Part shown: piece after piece, positions 35,430-47,763 of the stretch
Layout: every line of letters starts with the position of its first letter
How positions within the stretch are numbered: position 1 is the first letter of the stretch
From: Mesostigma viride
Taxonomy: Eukaryota; Streptophyta; Mesostigmatophyceae; Mesostigmatales; Mesostigmataceae
Length of the DNA stretch: 64,000 nt
Reading direction: 5' to 3'
NCBI GenBank assembly: GCA_009746045.1
Contig: RPFO01000253.1
Coordinates: 5,179,145-5,243,144 of the forward strand
The notes under the pieces: generated by a model
Told to the model about the DNA's origin: nothing
The model's input: only the letters and a program-made list of their open reading frames with translations
Database searches by the model: none
Translations under genes and position numbers: made by a program

Positions 35430-36605
35430 GAGGGCACTCCGGGCGACACCTTACCCGGCCATGAACAAGTCGCCCAAGTTTTGTTACCATGTAATGTGGT
35501 GACAGAGACCCAGGAATGGCAAGCGGAGCCTAGCGAAGGCCCGCGGCAACTACTCCTCTTCACTGGAAGCCTACCAGACCCCCAGGGCTCTGGGCGTTGT
35601 TTGGAGGGCATCAAGGTCCTCATTGACAGTGGTGCGGCTACCACCTTCGTCAGTGAGGCCATAGTGCAGCGCCTGGGAGTAACCCCGACTCCCCATACCA
35701 TTGCTCGGCGCGTGCGATACTCGGATGGCTACACTCAGCCATCCCCGGGCTATGCGGACTTGGCCCCTATCGTACAAGGCACCACTGAGCGTGCCCATTC
35801 GCGCCACGGTCATTCCCTTACAAGCGGCTGATATCATCCTAGGGATTGACTGGCTGCACATATCCAAGGTGACCGTCTCTTTTGGTACCATGGTTACCCA
35901 CTTCCCAGATGGGTCATTCTGGTTACCTGAGCGGCAGTATGCGGCCAACGGCATGACCATCACCGATGACACGCCTGCCCTCAAGAGTGACCGTCGTCGC
36001 CTTGCGGACATTCTCATGTCCAAAAGGGAGTTCAGTCGGATGATGAGAGCCCGGCAGCCTCCTCCCGTTGACTCCATTCGTCTGGACGCCCTTGCCCACG
36101 CGCGCGGGCCCAGCGCCCAGCATGCACAGGCTGGAGTTTCGTTAAACTCGCTTGGCATGGACTTGTCGGAAGACGAGGTGAAACGACTCAACGCAGTGCT
36201 CGATCAGTATTCAGCCGTGTTTGAGGAGAAAACACCTACGTTTCCCCCGGCCAGACCGGTGCTCCACCGCATTCATTTGCAGGAGGGGCACCCACCTACC
36301 ACCTCACCCATTTTTCGCATGGGGCCCGTGGAGTTGGCAGAGCTCAAGAAGATCTTGGTCGGCTTGTTGGAGGCCGGCTTGATCGAGCCCAGCAATAGCC
36401 CTTACAGCGCGGGCGTGTTGCTGGTGCCCAAACCCAGTGGGAAGTGGCGTCCGGTTACGGCTTATCGCAAACTCAATGCGATCACCGTGAAGTCCAAGTA
36501 TCCCCTCCCCCGCATCGATGATATATTTAGTAAGGTGGAGGGCGCAAAGTACTTTAAGGTGCTCGATTGTGCAGACGGTTTTTGGCAACTTCGGATCGCC
36601 CCCGA
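35430..36605 (+). pseudogene. Protease and N-terminal RT of Ty3-B
   Basis: Protease: VLIDSGAATTF (catalytic DSG) in frame 0. A break near 35785-35795 moves to frame 1 with ADIILGIDWL. RT then reads KPSGKWRPVTAYRKLN (the usual Asp of VTDYRKLN is Ala here) and YPLPRIDDIF, FWQLRIAP, up to the insertion of the copia-like element at 36606. The coding sequence resumes at 50658 with EDCHKTAFATPFG. Confidence 0.85.
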
Positions 36606-37259
36606 ATTTGCGCAGCAACTCGTCAGCAGAGCTTGTGAGCTCCTGGTCCTTGCCGGCTGGAATGACCCAAGGCTGCTGGCTAGCAACCTTTATCCTCACA
36701 CCAGGCCTACGACCCTCGATAGGCTCGCCACTCGTCGTGACGACCAAGGTTCGTGTGTGAAGACGCTCATTGCCTCGTTGGGCCTCGAGCTATATGCAAC
36801 CTCGTTCCATCCTTGTTCCTCGGTCATGAGCAACGCTGGGCAACGCTACATTGCCAGAGCCTCGTATCGCTGCCTTGCATCCTCGTTGCAGGCAGCATAC
36901 AGGAATCTCTGGCTATCCTGTGTCTAGGACAGCACAGGACCTGCCACAGTCCTGCAAGGACTTACATCCTTGCAGACCTGCTGGCTGGTTACTGGCTTCT
37001 ACTAGCCACAGTACCGTTGAGCCCTCAGTACACTGTGTCCCAGTCACGTGAGAGTCCAGGCTAAGCCTGTGCAGGCACGGCCTGCCACGTGTCCTGTCCA
37101 CTATGCCCTGAGTGTGCACCGCCCTCGCCCACCGGTCGGCAGTACTTCGGGACTTGATAACTTTCTAGTCCCTTGTCTGTTCTAGGCGGTTGACACGGCG
37201 TTGGAAAGGTCTCCTCAACCTGCATCCATCTAGCACATTGGTGCCCCAATATGCTAACT
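36606..37259 (-). repeat. 3' LTR of copia-like element
   Basis: 654 bp; differs from 49999-50652 at two positions by eye (near 37098 and 37103). Confidence 0.9.
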
Positions 37260-38191
37260 CCAACCCTTTCTTGTTTTGGAGCTTGGACCAGCCTGAGAAC
37301 CTATCAGCCACTGTCCCCACAAGCCTTGACATCTGATCCCTCCCAGAGACCAGACCTGCCTTTTCTTTTGGAACCTGAGGTGCCTCCAAATATTAGCTAG
37401 GCCTGCTCATTGGTTCAAAGGTTGCCCTCTGACCCACATGACATCCCAACCCTTTCTTTGGGAACCTGGTGTAGATTAAAGTTAGGTCTTCACTTAGTCA
37501 GAGGAGTTTGGATAGAGGAGTCCATGAACGTACTATTGTGAGTTCCTGGTCATCCAGTTATCACAGGCGCCCGTTCATATGGCGCCCGCCACGGAGCCTC
37601 CTTTATCTTTTAAATCCTTCCAAAGACTGAGAGAGCCCTGACAAATGTTAGCCAACACATGGGGAGCCCATGTCCTCACTGAGTCTCACTCAGGATTCAT
37701 ACATGCCAGGCTGAGGTCAGCTGGGGAATCGAACCCCACCCCATATCCTCCAGGTTTGGATCAGCTCCTGGAACTGAGCATCACAAACAACAAGACATGA
37801 CAATAACAAGATTATGTTTTATTATAAAGAGTATAACCCATAGTGAGGCCCCTGGCAACCACGTCCAACATGGTCACACAACCAGGGATTTTATTAGCAT
37901 GCAACAGGTTGGTTACAGAGAATATATACAAATGTACAGCAACCTGTTAGAGCCAACACTTGGGCTGCCCTTGCAGGGTCCATTCCATGAAGACCCAAGG
38001 CCCATTACAAAGTCCTTAAGACTCTTCTGCAGCTCCATGACAGAGCCAGGCGAAATTCTCAGCCAGGGGAGTGACTCCACCCTGACCCCTGTCCAGCAGA
38101 GTGTGTCTGAACTCTGAAGGACCTGCTGTCAGCCACCACGTGGCTGCCCAGCCCACTGGGATGCCTCCCACCTAGAGCAAGGCTGTTTGGT
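37260..38191. other. 3' untranslated region of the copia-like element
   Basis: Between the RNase H stop and the 3' LTR. A purine-rich stretch ACAAGAAAGGG on the minus strand lies just before the LTR and may be the polypurine tract. No other gene seen. Confidence 0.5.
37713..37729 (-). other. tRNA T-arm / B-box-like sequence in the element's 3' region
   Basis: The minus strand reads TGGGGTTCGATTCCCCA: a 5-bp stem closing a TTCGATT loop, i.e. a canonical T-arm containing the pol III B-box GGTTCGATTCC. No matching acceptor, D or anticodon arms are visible. The same motif lies 3' of RNase H in the second family member (63983-63998). Confidence 0.65.
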
Positions 38192-39290
38192 CTACTCTGG
38201 CCCTCCCCCCTTGGAGGCCATGAGCCCACGAAGCAAAGGGTATTGCAGCTCAGCCTTCTCCTCCAGCTTGGTGAGAGCATCTGCAGGGTTGTCCACGCCA
38301 GCCACATGTTCAATGTTAGCTAAGCAAGACATTTCCTTGAGCAACAAATAATCAAGGTCCCTGCTCCTGGCCAGCTGCCTGTGCACAAACTGCACCATGC
38401 CCATGCTGTCAGTTCTTACCAGTGTGTGCATCTGCAACCGACAGGAAGCCACTTGACATAGCTGGTAAAATAGCTCCCTCAAGTAAAGAGCAGTATGAAG
38501 CCCTTCACAGATTGCCCTGCACTCAGCAATGTCACTGCTGGGAGTTACCCTGTTCTGCAACCGACTGTACCAGCAGACCAGAGAGGACTGTTCCTGCACC
38601 AGGGATATTAATGCTGCTGCACGGCCCCTGACCTCTGTGACCTTCCTACTATCCATAGAACTGTCCACATAGAGCATCATGTCAAAAGGCCTGTACAAAT
38701 CCAAAGGACCCAGCATGAGAGGGGGAGACATGCGAACAGCCTCTACCACTCTCTCAGCACCCACCTCAACCAGTTGGGAATCGGTCAACCGACTCAGTAC
38801 CAACAGGTCAGGAGCACAAATGCTGGCCAGCCATGCCAACATACCTCGTATTGTTGCACATCTGGCCTGGGTGATGGGCTCCTGCAAGGCATCTATGATC
38901 TGCTGAGGATAATCCTTACCACCCTCCAGCTGGATGGACCATGTACCCTGCTTGGACCAAGGTCGCCTGCATTCCACAAAACACCATGGGCTCATTCTCA
39001 ACCATGTACTGGATCTTACCCAGTTCAAACCGTTTCTGGATCCTGGCCAGAGTCAACTCTTGCCAAGTGGGATGGCCCAGGAGATGCAGATCATCACCAT
39101 GCAGGGAGGCAAACGCTGGCAGCCCCTCATAGCTACCCTGAAACAGACAAGGATCAACTGGAGAGACTGAGAGACCACAGACAGACCTGAGGTACTTCTC
39201 CAAGCTCTTCCTCCAGATGATGGGACTCGATCTAAGGCCTTCACGCCTTTGAGAATCCTCAAATACCTCGTCTTCAGCTCTGCCCTCCAC
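38192..39290 (-). pseudogene. C-terminal RT and RNase H of copia-like element
   Basis: Two frames cover this part. Frame 39290-38916 carries SSPIIWRKSLEKYL and the polymerase box SLHGDDLHLL (HGDD at 39090-39101, where typical copia RTs have YVDD). Near 38930 the frame changes, and 39028-38192 carries the copia-type RNase H: LYVDSSMDS, WYSRLQNRV, IAECRAICEG, VRTDSMGMVQF, NPADALTK. At least two indels therefore break RT. The second family member (60127-63792) has the same HGDD and RNase H without these breaks, so HGDD is a family trait, not decay. Confidence 0.85.
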
Positions 39291-41409
39291 ACTGCAGGCA
39301 CCTTAACAAAGAAAGGGGGTATTGTGCGCCAAGTATCCTGTGCTTCCTGCTGATCACCCTTAAGAAAAGCCCTCTTGAAATCTACCAACACAGAGCTATA
39401 GGGTATCCCCTTCTGCAGAAAAGACAAATAAATGCACAACAAAATCCTCCATGTATCATGCAGCATCCCTGGTGTGTAAAGCTCCTCATCTGCTAACTGT
39501 CCAGTGCCATGGTACTCAGTCACAACTGGTCTAACATGTGGCACCTGCACGCCATCTACCTCCTTGAGCTTGAGGACAAACATCAATCTGAGCAGCTGGT
39601 GATCCTCAGGGAGGACATCCACAGGCTCTGCACAGTTGGCAACTATCCACTCATGCCCAGAAGCAACAAAGCCAAGAGTCCATGCCTTAGCCATCTTGGG
39701 GCTTTGCATCATCTCCACTAGCTTGCGCCAAGGTACAGGACTCGTTCCTGGGATCTGGTACCTCTGCACACCCAACTCACGTGGGTCAAACGTAGTAGGG
39801 AGGATCAGCAGGTCCCCAGCAATGGGCTCCTTTGTATCAGGACCCTCTGCCTCTAGACCCCTCACAGCCCTTACAGCCACACTAAGACCCTGGGAGTAGC
39901 GATATCTCTGCAAGGGAAGGCGGCCCTGCCCTTCTAATGCTAGCTCCTCAGAGGATATCCTCACCCCTGGTAAGCACAAGAAGTTCTGACCTAGAATGGC
40001 AGGCCCCTGATACCCTTCAACCACACTGAACGTGGTGGGCACCCCCAGGATAGGCACACTCACTTCTCCCAAGATCTTCATGGACACATTCCCAGAGAAA
40101 TCAGACACAGCTAGGCAGCTAGGGGATGACCACTGCAAGCCTGCAGCATCCTCTACCCTTAGAATGGACACCTGTGAGTTGGTATCCACTTCTAGTGCTG
40201 GTGCCCCACATGACCCCCATCCCGTGAGCTTAGATACCTTGGGATCACGCTTGCTGTTCTGCAGAGCTCGAATGATGTCCGCCATAAGCAGCCCCCTGGA
40301 CTGTGGTGCAGCCCTGGCCACCTCTGGCCTTGTGACAGACGTCTCAGCAGACTCCTGCTCACCCTCATCCATCCAGGACAGACCATAATCCAAGCATGGT
40401 GGGTTAGCATCTGCTGCCTGGCTCTCATCCTGCTCATCTCCCTCCAAGGGAGGATCAGGGCCGTCTTCAGGCCAGATTGCAGTTGGCCTTCTCTCCTTGA
40501 CGTGAGCCCAGGATAGCCTGTACACGTGCTTGGGATTACTCTCCAAAGCCACCAGACAAGAATGGTTAGCTTCCTCAACATGGGTTACCTGCCCATCTTG
40601 CCACTTGCCACGCTTGCCTGGTAATGACGGTTCCTTCCACATCCTGACCCTCAGTCCCACCTGGGGCCTCAGCATTTTCCAACCCTTGTCCTTACGCCTC
40701 AATCTGGAAAACACCCTGTCTGCCTTCTTCAGGCAGGCTGCCACCACGTCCTGTGATAGCATACCAAACTGCAATGCCAGGGGAGAGACTGCCACACCAT
40801 CATAGTAATAGGTTACCCTGTGGTTAAGCTGCTCCTCAATCCCCTTACACCAAGCTGCTTTCTCTAGAGCTGATGCCACAACAGGCACACTCCTAGCTGC
40901 TAGCACCACTGTTTTTACTTCACGTATAGATCTCTCTACAGCTCCCTGCTGCCCATGGGATTCCCTAGGGACCACTACCAACTTACAAGGAAGCTGGTCA
41001 GCCAGCTTGATCAAGCAGTCAAACTGCAAGTCAGCTTGCACCTTGGTGTACACCCCAAAGCCTGGCAACAAAGACTGGAGACCCATCAACAGCTGATGCT
41101 CCTGCATTCCAGGAAGAATGGTCAGCAACCTATATCTGCTAAACCTATCCACCCCCACCAACAGATACATGCCCCTGATGTGTTGGATGTCCACCTGGAT
41201 ATCCCCCCGCTCTCTAGCAGGTTCTCTGGCATGGGACTGTGGGAGGCGAACAGCATTCTCCTGACAGACACAATTCTGAGCAGCTGCACTGCAGGCCTCT
41301 AGCAAAGGCTCCTTGCCAATCTTCCAAGCAAACATCTCTGCCTGCTTAGAGTGACCAAAGATATGGTGTAAGTGTTTCCAGCCTGAGCATAGCTCAACCC
41401 CCTGTCAGC
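39053..41409 (-). CDS. Pol of copia-like element: integrase, protease-like, N-terminal RT
   Basis: A long open frame. Upstream of its first ATG (41335) the same frame reads HLHHIFGH, and with CVCQ further on gives an HHCC-like integrase zinc site. Integrase core (numbering from 41335): Asp49 (QVDIQH), Asp102 (VQADLQF), Glu134 (QQGAVERSIRE), spaced as in copia DDE integrases. Next, around residue 384, comes a retropepsin-like segment VDTNSQVSIL ... GPAILGQNFL, with Asn in place of the Gly of DTG. Then copia-type RT starts (FVLKLKEVDG, SSVLVDFKRAFLKGD). So the apparent order is INT-PR-RT-RH, whereas copia elements have PR before INT. The frame ends at 39053, after RT has already shifted frame near 39230. 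Confidence 0.8.
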
Positions 41410-41781
41410 CTGGCTGCACAGAGAGGAACGTGACAAAGACTGTGTGCTTGGGATAGCACGACCCACCTGCTGTTCTCTTGCTCCAGGGACCTCCTCCAAG
41501 GTAGCTCGGCTCCCAGAGCCAGCCCCGGTTCCCACAGAAGCTGCAGGTCCTTCCAGTCTGGCGGCTTGACTCCCAGAGTCAACCCCAACAACTGGAGACC
41601 CTGCACCTGCCACAGGCACAGGGAATTCCACTGCTGCAGCAGCGTTATTGCAATCATTGAGTGGAAGCACCTCATCATTCCCAACCCCTTGCTGCTGCAC
41701 AAGAGGGACACCCCCATTACTATGTACAACTGTTCGTCCCACTAGGGGTGATTGACTATTTACAGGGGACAACATCTCAAG
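41299..41781 (-). CDS. Gag-pol linker in frame after the gag TGA
   Basis: After gag TGA (41782-41784, context TGA CTT) the same frame stays open for about 160 codons of Pro/Ser/Gly/Val-rich sequence. It must shift frame at a G5 run (minus strand, near 41400) to reach the integrase frame. It may be a linker made by stop readthrough, or the start of pol with lost signals. A VDSGSQ phrase occurs here but without other protease features. Confidence 0.4.
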   Translation of the reverse strand, partial: LEMLSPVNSQSPLVGRTVVHSNGGVPLVQQQGVGNDEVLPLNDCNNAAAAVEFPVPVAGAGSPVVGVDSGSQAARLEGPAASVGTGAGSGSRATLEEVPGAREQQVGRAIPSTQSLSRSSLCSQADRGLSYAQAGNTYTISLVTLSRQRCLLGRLARSLC

Positions 41782-43002
41782 TCATGGCTTACCCACCTGG
41801 CCAGAGCCTGCTCCAGCAGACTTGGCCTGGTCTGGGCAGTCACGTCGCCAATGACCCGTCCTGCCACATCCAAAGCATTTGTCATCCTTCCCAGCAGCAG
41901 CCTTCTTCAGGCCACCCTGGTTCTGGCTGCTCTGACTGGCCTGGGTGCCCTGGCCCTGGCTCTTGCCTTGCCCTTGGCCACCCTTGTTCTGCTGACCACC
42001 CTGGTGACCACCAGCCTGCTGCTGACCCTTGCCTTTGGATCCCTGCTGCTGGCCCTTGCCACCCTGGTTACCATTCTGCCTGCGCCTGTTAGCCCTCTGA
42101 CGCCTACTAGGTCTGGTTTCTCCCTGAGCACCCTGCCCAGGGGCGTCACCATGGACCTGATGAGCGGAGGCTGAAGGGGCACCAGTCACCTGGATTGCCT
42201 TGCAAGCAGCATTGTCAGATGGACGGATATTGAAAATAACCTTTTGCAAGGCTGGCCACGTCCCATCTGTCTGATCAGCAAACATCCTAGCTGCATTTCT
42301 CCCATCCACACTCAGCCCCATGCGATCCAGGAAGTAATCTGCCACTGCTCTATCAGTCAGATTGAAGCCATGCTTGGCCCCCTTCTCCCTGATGCGTGTG
42401 AGCCGCTGCAGCTCCTCAGCTATTGTGCCCTTGATCTCAAAGGTATCATAGCTGAGCTTATAGTGATTAGTGAGGTTGAGTACCTTATCAGAAAACTCCT
42501 GACGTAGGCCCTCTAGGAACTGAGACCAAGTCAGCTTGTCCTTGACAGCTTGCCTAGCCTTGTCCCTCACACGCTCACTGGAATCCCTATTAGTCGTGGA
42601 TGTGTGGAATACCTGCACAAGGTTGACAGTGGGATCTACAGAGCATGAAACTAGCTCCATATCCTCCAACCACTTGTCTAGCTCTTCCTGTCCCACAGGA
42701 GGCTTGAGAGGCTTCTGGCCATTCATCACAGCCACAGCACTCATGTGAGGCCTAGTCCCAGGCAAAGCACGAGGGTCACTGCCAATGACAGCAGCTCCTA
42801 CAGGTGCTAATGGCGCAGGAACACTAGCTGCAGGAATACCAGAACCAGGCACACATGGTCTCTTACCAGGTGCTTGATGTTCAGCATCTTTCTGGCCCTC
42901 CCCCGTCAGCACCACGCCGTCGGTTGGCCACCCTGCACGCTCCTCTCCTTGTGCCACCTCTTTCCTCTTCCGGTTGGAAGCCCTCCTGCCATTGACGCCC
43001 TC
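41782..43002 (-). pseudogene. Gag of copia-like element, main part
   Basis: About 407 codons. N-terminal basic, nuclear-signal-like region (NRKRK). A helical, capsid-like domain follows (KLTWSQFLEGLRQEF, DRAVADYFLDRMGL), then a long Gln/Gly/Lys-rich basic region and a CCHC knuckle CFGCGRTGHWRRDC near the C-terminus. The first codons were cut off by the CACTA transposon at 43003; the missing start is at 48654-48784. Joining across the transposon minus a 2-bp duplication keeps the frame, giving about 449 residues. Confidence 0.85.
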
Positions 43003-43016
43003 CACTAGGAACTCGC

Positions 43017-43340
43017 TACTGAGAAAACTGAGATTTCCTGAGATTTCCTGAGATTTCCTGAGAAAAAAACTGAGATTTCCTGAGATTTCCTGAGATGTCC
43101 TGAGATTTCCTGAGATTTCCTGAGATTTTCCTGAGATTTCCTGAGATTTCCTGAGAAAGTGACCTGAGATTTCCTGAGATTGGCCTGAGAAAATTGGCGT
43201 TTTCTCAGGAAATCTCAGGAAATCTCAGGGCTAAGTGGAAACTGAGATTTTACGTGGACACTGAGATTTTTTTTTCTCAGGCTGAAAATCTCAGGGCATT
43301 TTCTCAGGCGCTGAAAATCTCAGGGCATTTTCTCAGGCAT
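43017..43340. repeat. Left subterminal repeat array of CACTA element
   Basis: Repeated CTGAGATTTC units, including a variant with GATGTCCTGAG, then inverted CTCAGG copies. The variant block also appears in the right array in inverse orientation (48522-48590), showing the two ends share a long imperfect inverted repeat. Confidence 0.9.
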
Positions 43341-43849
43341 GCCATTGCCAGAATTAAATGTGTATTCTAACAAGCATAACACCATCATGCAATAAATCCA
43401 ACAATTCATTAATGAATTAAATACGTTATTAGCACATCTTGTGGTATTAGGCGTGGCATTCATGGCATCACGCTGTTTGATAGTAATGAACTTATGTTTC
43501 ATTGTGGCATTCTGTGACTCATCATTTCAATACCATCAAAATATAAAACATCGACTCAAAACTGCTCTCATCCTATTTCTGGATTGCTAGCTGATGGCTC
43601 ATGGCCATATAACAGCTGGCATGCCAGAGCCCAGCAACGGTGGTTTCACTCAATATTGATGTGTACGTCTTCTCGTCGAGCTTGTATGCTCCACGATCTG
43701 CATCAAGTCATCCCCCAAAGAAAGAAAGCATACAGAAAGCAAGGAGTTAAATTTACAAACATGATAATAATGCCATATGCAACATGATATTCCAAGAATG
43801 ATATAGAAGGCGGGCATGCTGCCATGCATTGCGTGACTGCGTGCAGGCG

Positions 43850-44120
43850 TGCAGCTAGGTGTGCGTGCGTGGGCGAGTGCGTGCAGTTGTGCATGAGTGC
43901 GTTTGTGCAGGCGTGCCTTGGCGGGTGGGTTGATGGCTGTGTGCAGGCGTGCGTGCGTGAGTGGGTGCGTGAGAGTGTGCAGCTATGTGTGCGTGTGCGT
44001 GCACTTGTGCATGTGCGCGTTTGTGCAGGCGTGCCTTGGTGGGTGGGTTGATGGCTGCGTGCATGCGTGCGTGCGAGGGTAGGTGCGTGGGAGTGTGCAG
44101 CTAGGTGTGCGTGCGTGCAG
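43850..44120. repeat. ~120-bp minisatellite, about 2.2 copies
   Basis: GTGCAGCTAGGTGTGCGTGC-type units start near 43850, 43977 and 44095, each containing GGCGTGCCTTGG and GGGTGGGTTGATGGCTG. Internal GTGC runs cause the many open frames here. Confidence 0.8.
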
Positions 44121-45982
44121 TCGGTGGGCGTGGTGAAGTCTCCGGGGTGTCGCTGTGGACATGGGTGGGGCACTGGACTCGTGGGTGATACCGTTGTGGG
44201 AGGTGAATTGGGTGGGTACTCGTGGTCCTGGGTATTGTAGAGTGTGTGTGTGTGTGTGTGGACTATTGGGGGGACCCCCCCCTTTGGCGGGGGTCATGGG
44301 GGACATTGTTATGGGTTGATTATGTAGTAGTTGTGAGTCGCAGTTGTAGGTAGCTCGTGCGTAGGTCACAGGTTCGTGTGAGGGTTGGGGATGCTTGGGT
44401 TGCGTGGGTGGCTTGGGTATGGTACGTAGGCGGGCTTGCCGGTGGTCGGTGCAGCAGTGTCAGTTATGGTTGAGTGGACAGCTGATTGGTTGCCCCGGAG
44501 GCCGGGGTGGATGGTTATGCTTCACGTGGATGGTGGGGTGGAGTCATCGTATGTTGGGGCAGCGGGGGGCGGGGTGGGCGGGGTGCAGTGGTGTAGGGGA
44601 ACCTCGTTGTGGGGCGGTAGGTTTGTTTAGTAGGTGGTTTGTTATGTTGGTGTGGAAGGTGGTGTATGTAATACGGAAGGGTGGTAGTCAGATAGGTTGG
44701 TTTGGGGGGACTCAAGGTGGATGGTCGGGTGGGTCATCGGATGGTTTGGGGGAGGAGGGCGGTGTTACGGTGTTGTGGGGGACCTCAGCGTGGGGGCGAG
44801 AGTAGTCCGTAGTCAGGTGGGGATGGATAACGGCATGTGGATGTCTGTGACGTATATTTGTGGGTGGGGCGGGTATGGAACAGGCAGGGGAGTGGGGCGA
44901 GTGGGAGTTAGCGGGGTGGAGGGTGCTGGCATTGTGGCGGGATGGTTGGAGGCACACGGACACACGTAATGGCAAGAGTAACTGCATGCATAGCAACATT
45001 GGACCAGCTGTTCCTAGAACATCTGCAACCCTCAGCATGCAACAACCAACAGCAACTGACAACTGCCGACAGTGACAACGTTAGCAAGATGTGACGCCAA
45101 GTCCACTGGAGACCCCGATGTAATTTCAGGTGGTTCCCAGTCCTGCCGTGTACTTCACTTAATTCGGGGCCGCACACTTCGTTTGGTGCAGCAAGGGCTC
45201 GTGGCCGGTATGGTGGTAGCCGGTAGGCTTGATTGCCATGGATATCCGGCGTGGCGGAGGGGCCGCAGGGAGCGAGGCACCATGGAGGAGGCGATGGAGC
45301 GATTGAAGAAATGTAGGCAGTAGCCCGGTGCCCAGCAGCAGCGGAAGTGGAAATATTGCTTGACGCGGTGCGTGCGGTGGGATGGGTAGGCACTGCCTGC
45401 CATCACCCGGACATTTCCTGTTACGGCACAGCCCGCAGTCGGCCATATTGGAGCAGACGGGCCTTGCTGCGAATCGAGGGCGTGATATTGCACGGGAAAA
45501 ATCATGCCGAGAGTCTCAGGGCGTCTCGCATGGCGACAGCTGCAGCGTGAGGGCCGACAAGCTCGAGATGCAGGTCTCGTCGGTACATGTGGGCCACTGG
45601 TGAGGTCGCCAATGTGATGGAGCCCTCTCCATCGTGCCAGTCGGACATCACTCAACAGCCAACAACGATCTTTTGTGCGACCAGCAGCCTCCGAATTCCC
45701 AAGTCCGGACTCCGGACGCAGCGCCCCTCTCCAACGGACTGCACGCGGAAATTTGAAATTCAGCCCGAAGGGCACGCGCCGCGCCAGAGCTGGCACAGGA
45801 AGTGGACGTTGCACGTGAATTGGAGAACGCCACCGTGACAAAGACCAAGGCGATAACGGCAGGTACGCAGCCTTGGCAGCGCCATAATTTTACTTGGACA
45901 CCATGCGCGGTGCTGTAGGCAGCCATATATATATATATCACAGTGACTCGATGTAAAGTCGGGTGGTGTAATAGCGACATCA

Positions 45983-46015
45983 CCGGGCCCGCTACGTTTT
46001 TTGTAGCGGGCCCGG
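45983..46015. repeat. Perfect 13-bp-stem GC-rich hairpin
   Basis: CCGGGCCCGCTAC, a 7-base loop GTTTTTT, then GTAGCGGGCCCGG. It resembles a bacterial terminator but lies inside a eukaryotic transposon. A 17-bp direct repeat ATGATTTGATAACGCAG follows twice near 46045-46081. Confidence 0.85.
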
Positions 46016-46226
46016 CACCAACCAAGTGACGTGACTCTGCCAGATGATGATTTGATAACGCAGATGATTTGATAACGCAGTTCAGCATTATCAAACGTGA
46101 ACGTCAAGCACTCAATCGGCGAGTTTTTCGTGAGCCAGGAAGCGCTCTTCTCTAGGTATTCCTGTGGTTTCGCAGTTCCCTACATCTTGTGAGGTACATA
46201 GGGACAGTTTAGGTGAGAATACCAGG

Positions 46227-47681
<1,455 letters not shown>

Positions 47682-47747
47682 CACTAGAACTATTTGACAA
47701 TTCTTGACAAACAATTGTCAAAGTTTGTCAACACTCCGTTCCTAGTG
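47682..47747. mobile_element. Possible 66-bp CACTA-ended mini-element or internal palindrome
   Basis: Starts CACTAGAAC and ends GTTCCTAGTG, with TTGACAA/TTGTCAA inverted repeats between, so it folds back on itself. No clear target-site duplication. It could be an extreme deletion derivative nested in the larger CACTA element, or a remnant end. Confidence 0.35.
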
Positions 47748-47763
47748 TGGCAGCGAGGATGGC

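Noticed and set aside
37713-37729. Complete tRNA gene
   Set aside because: Only the T-arm is present. No matching acceptor stem, D-arm or anticodon arm could be found on either side.
41299-41781. VDSGSQ as the active site of a conventional copia protease upstream of integrase
   Set aside because: No hydrophobic strand pattern or ILG-type second motif follows; the surrounding sequence is low-complexity linker. The VDTNSQ...ILGQNFL segment after integrase is the better candidate.
43703-45062. Long frames in the GTGC/GT-rich part of the CACTA element
   Set aside because: Low-complexity, strand-biased composition keeps stops away. No protein-like sequence.
45983-46015. Rho-independent-type terminator
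   Set aside because: Stem-loop shape fits, but the T-run is in the loop rather than after the stem, and the DNA is eukaryotic transposon sequence.
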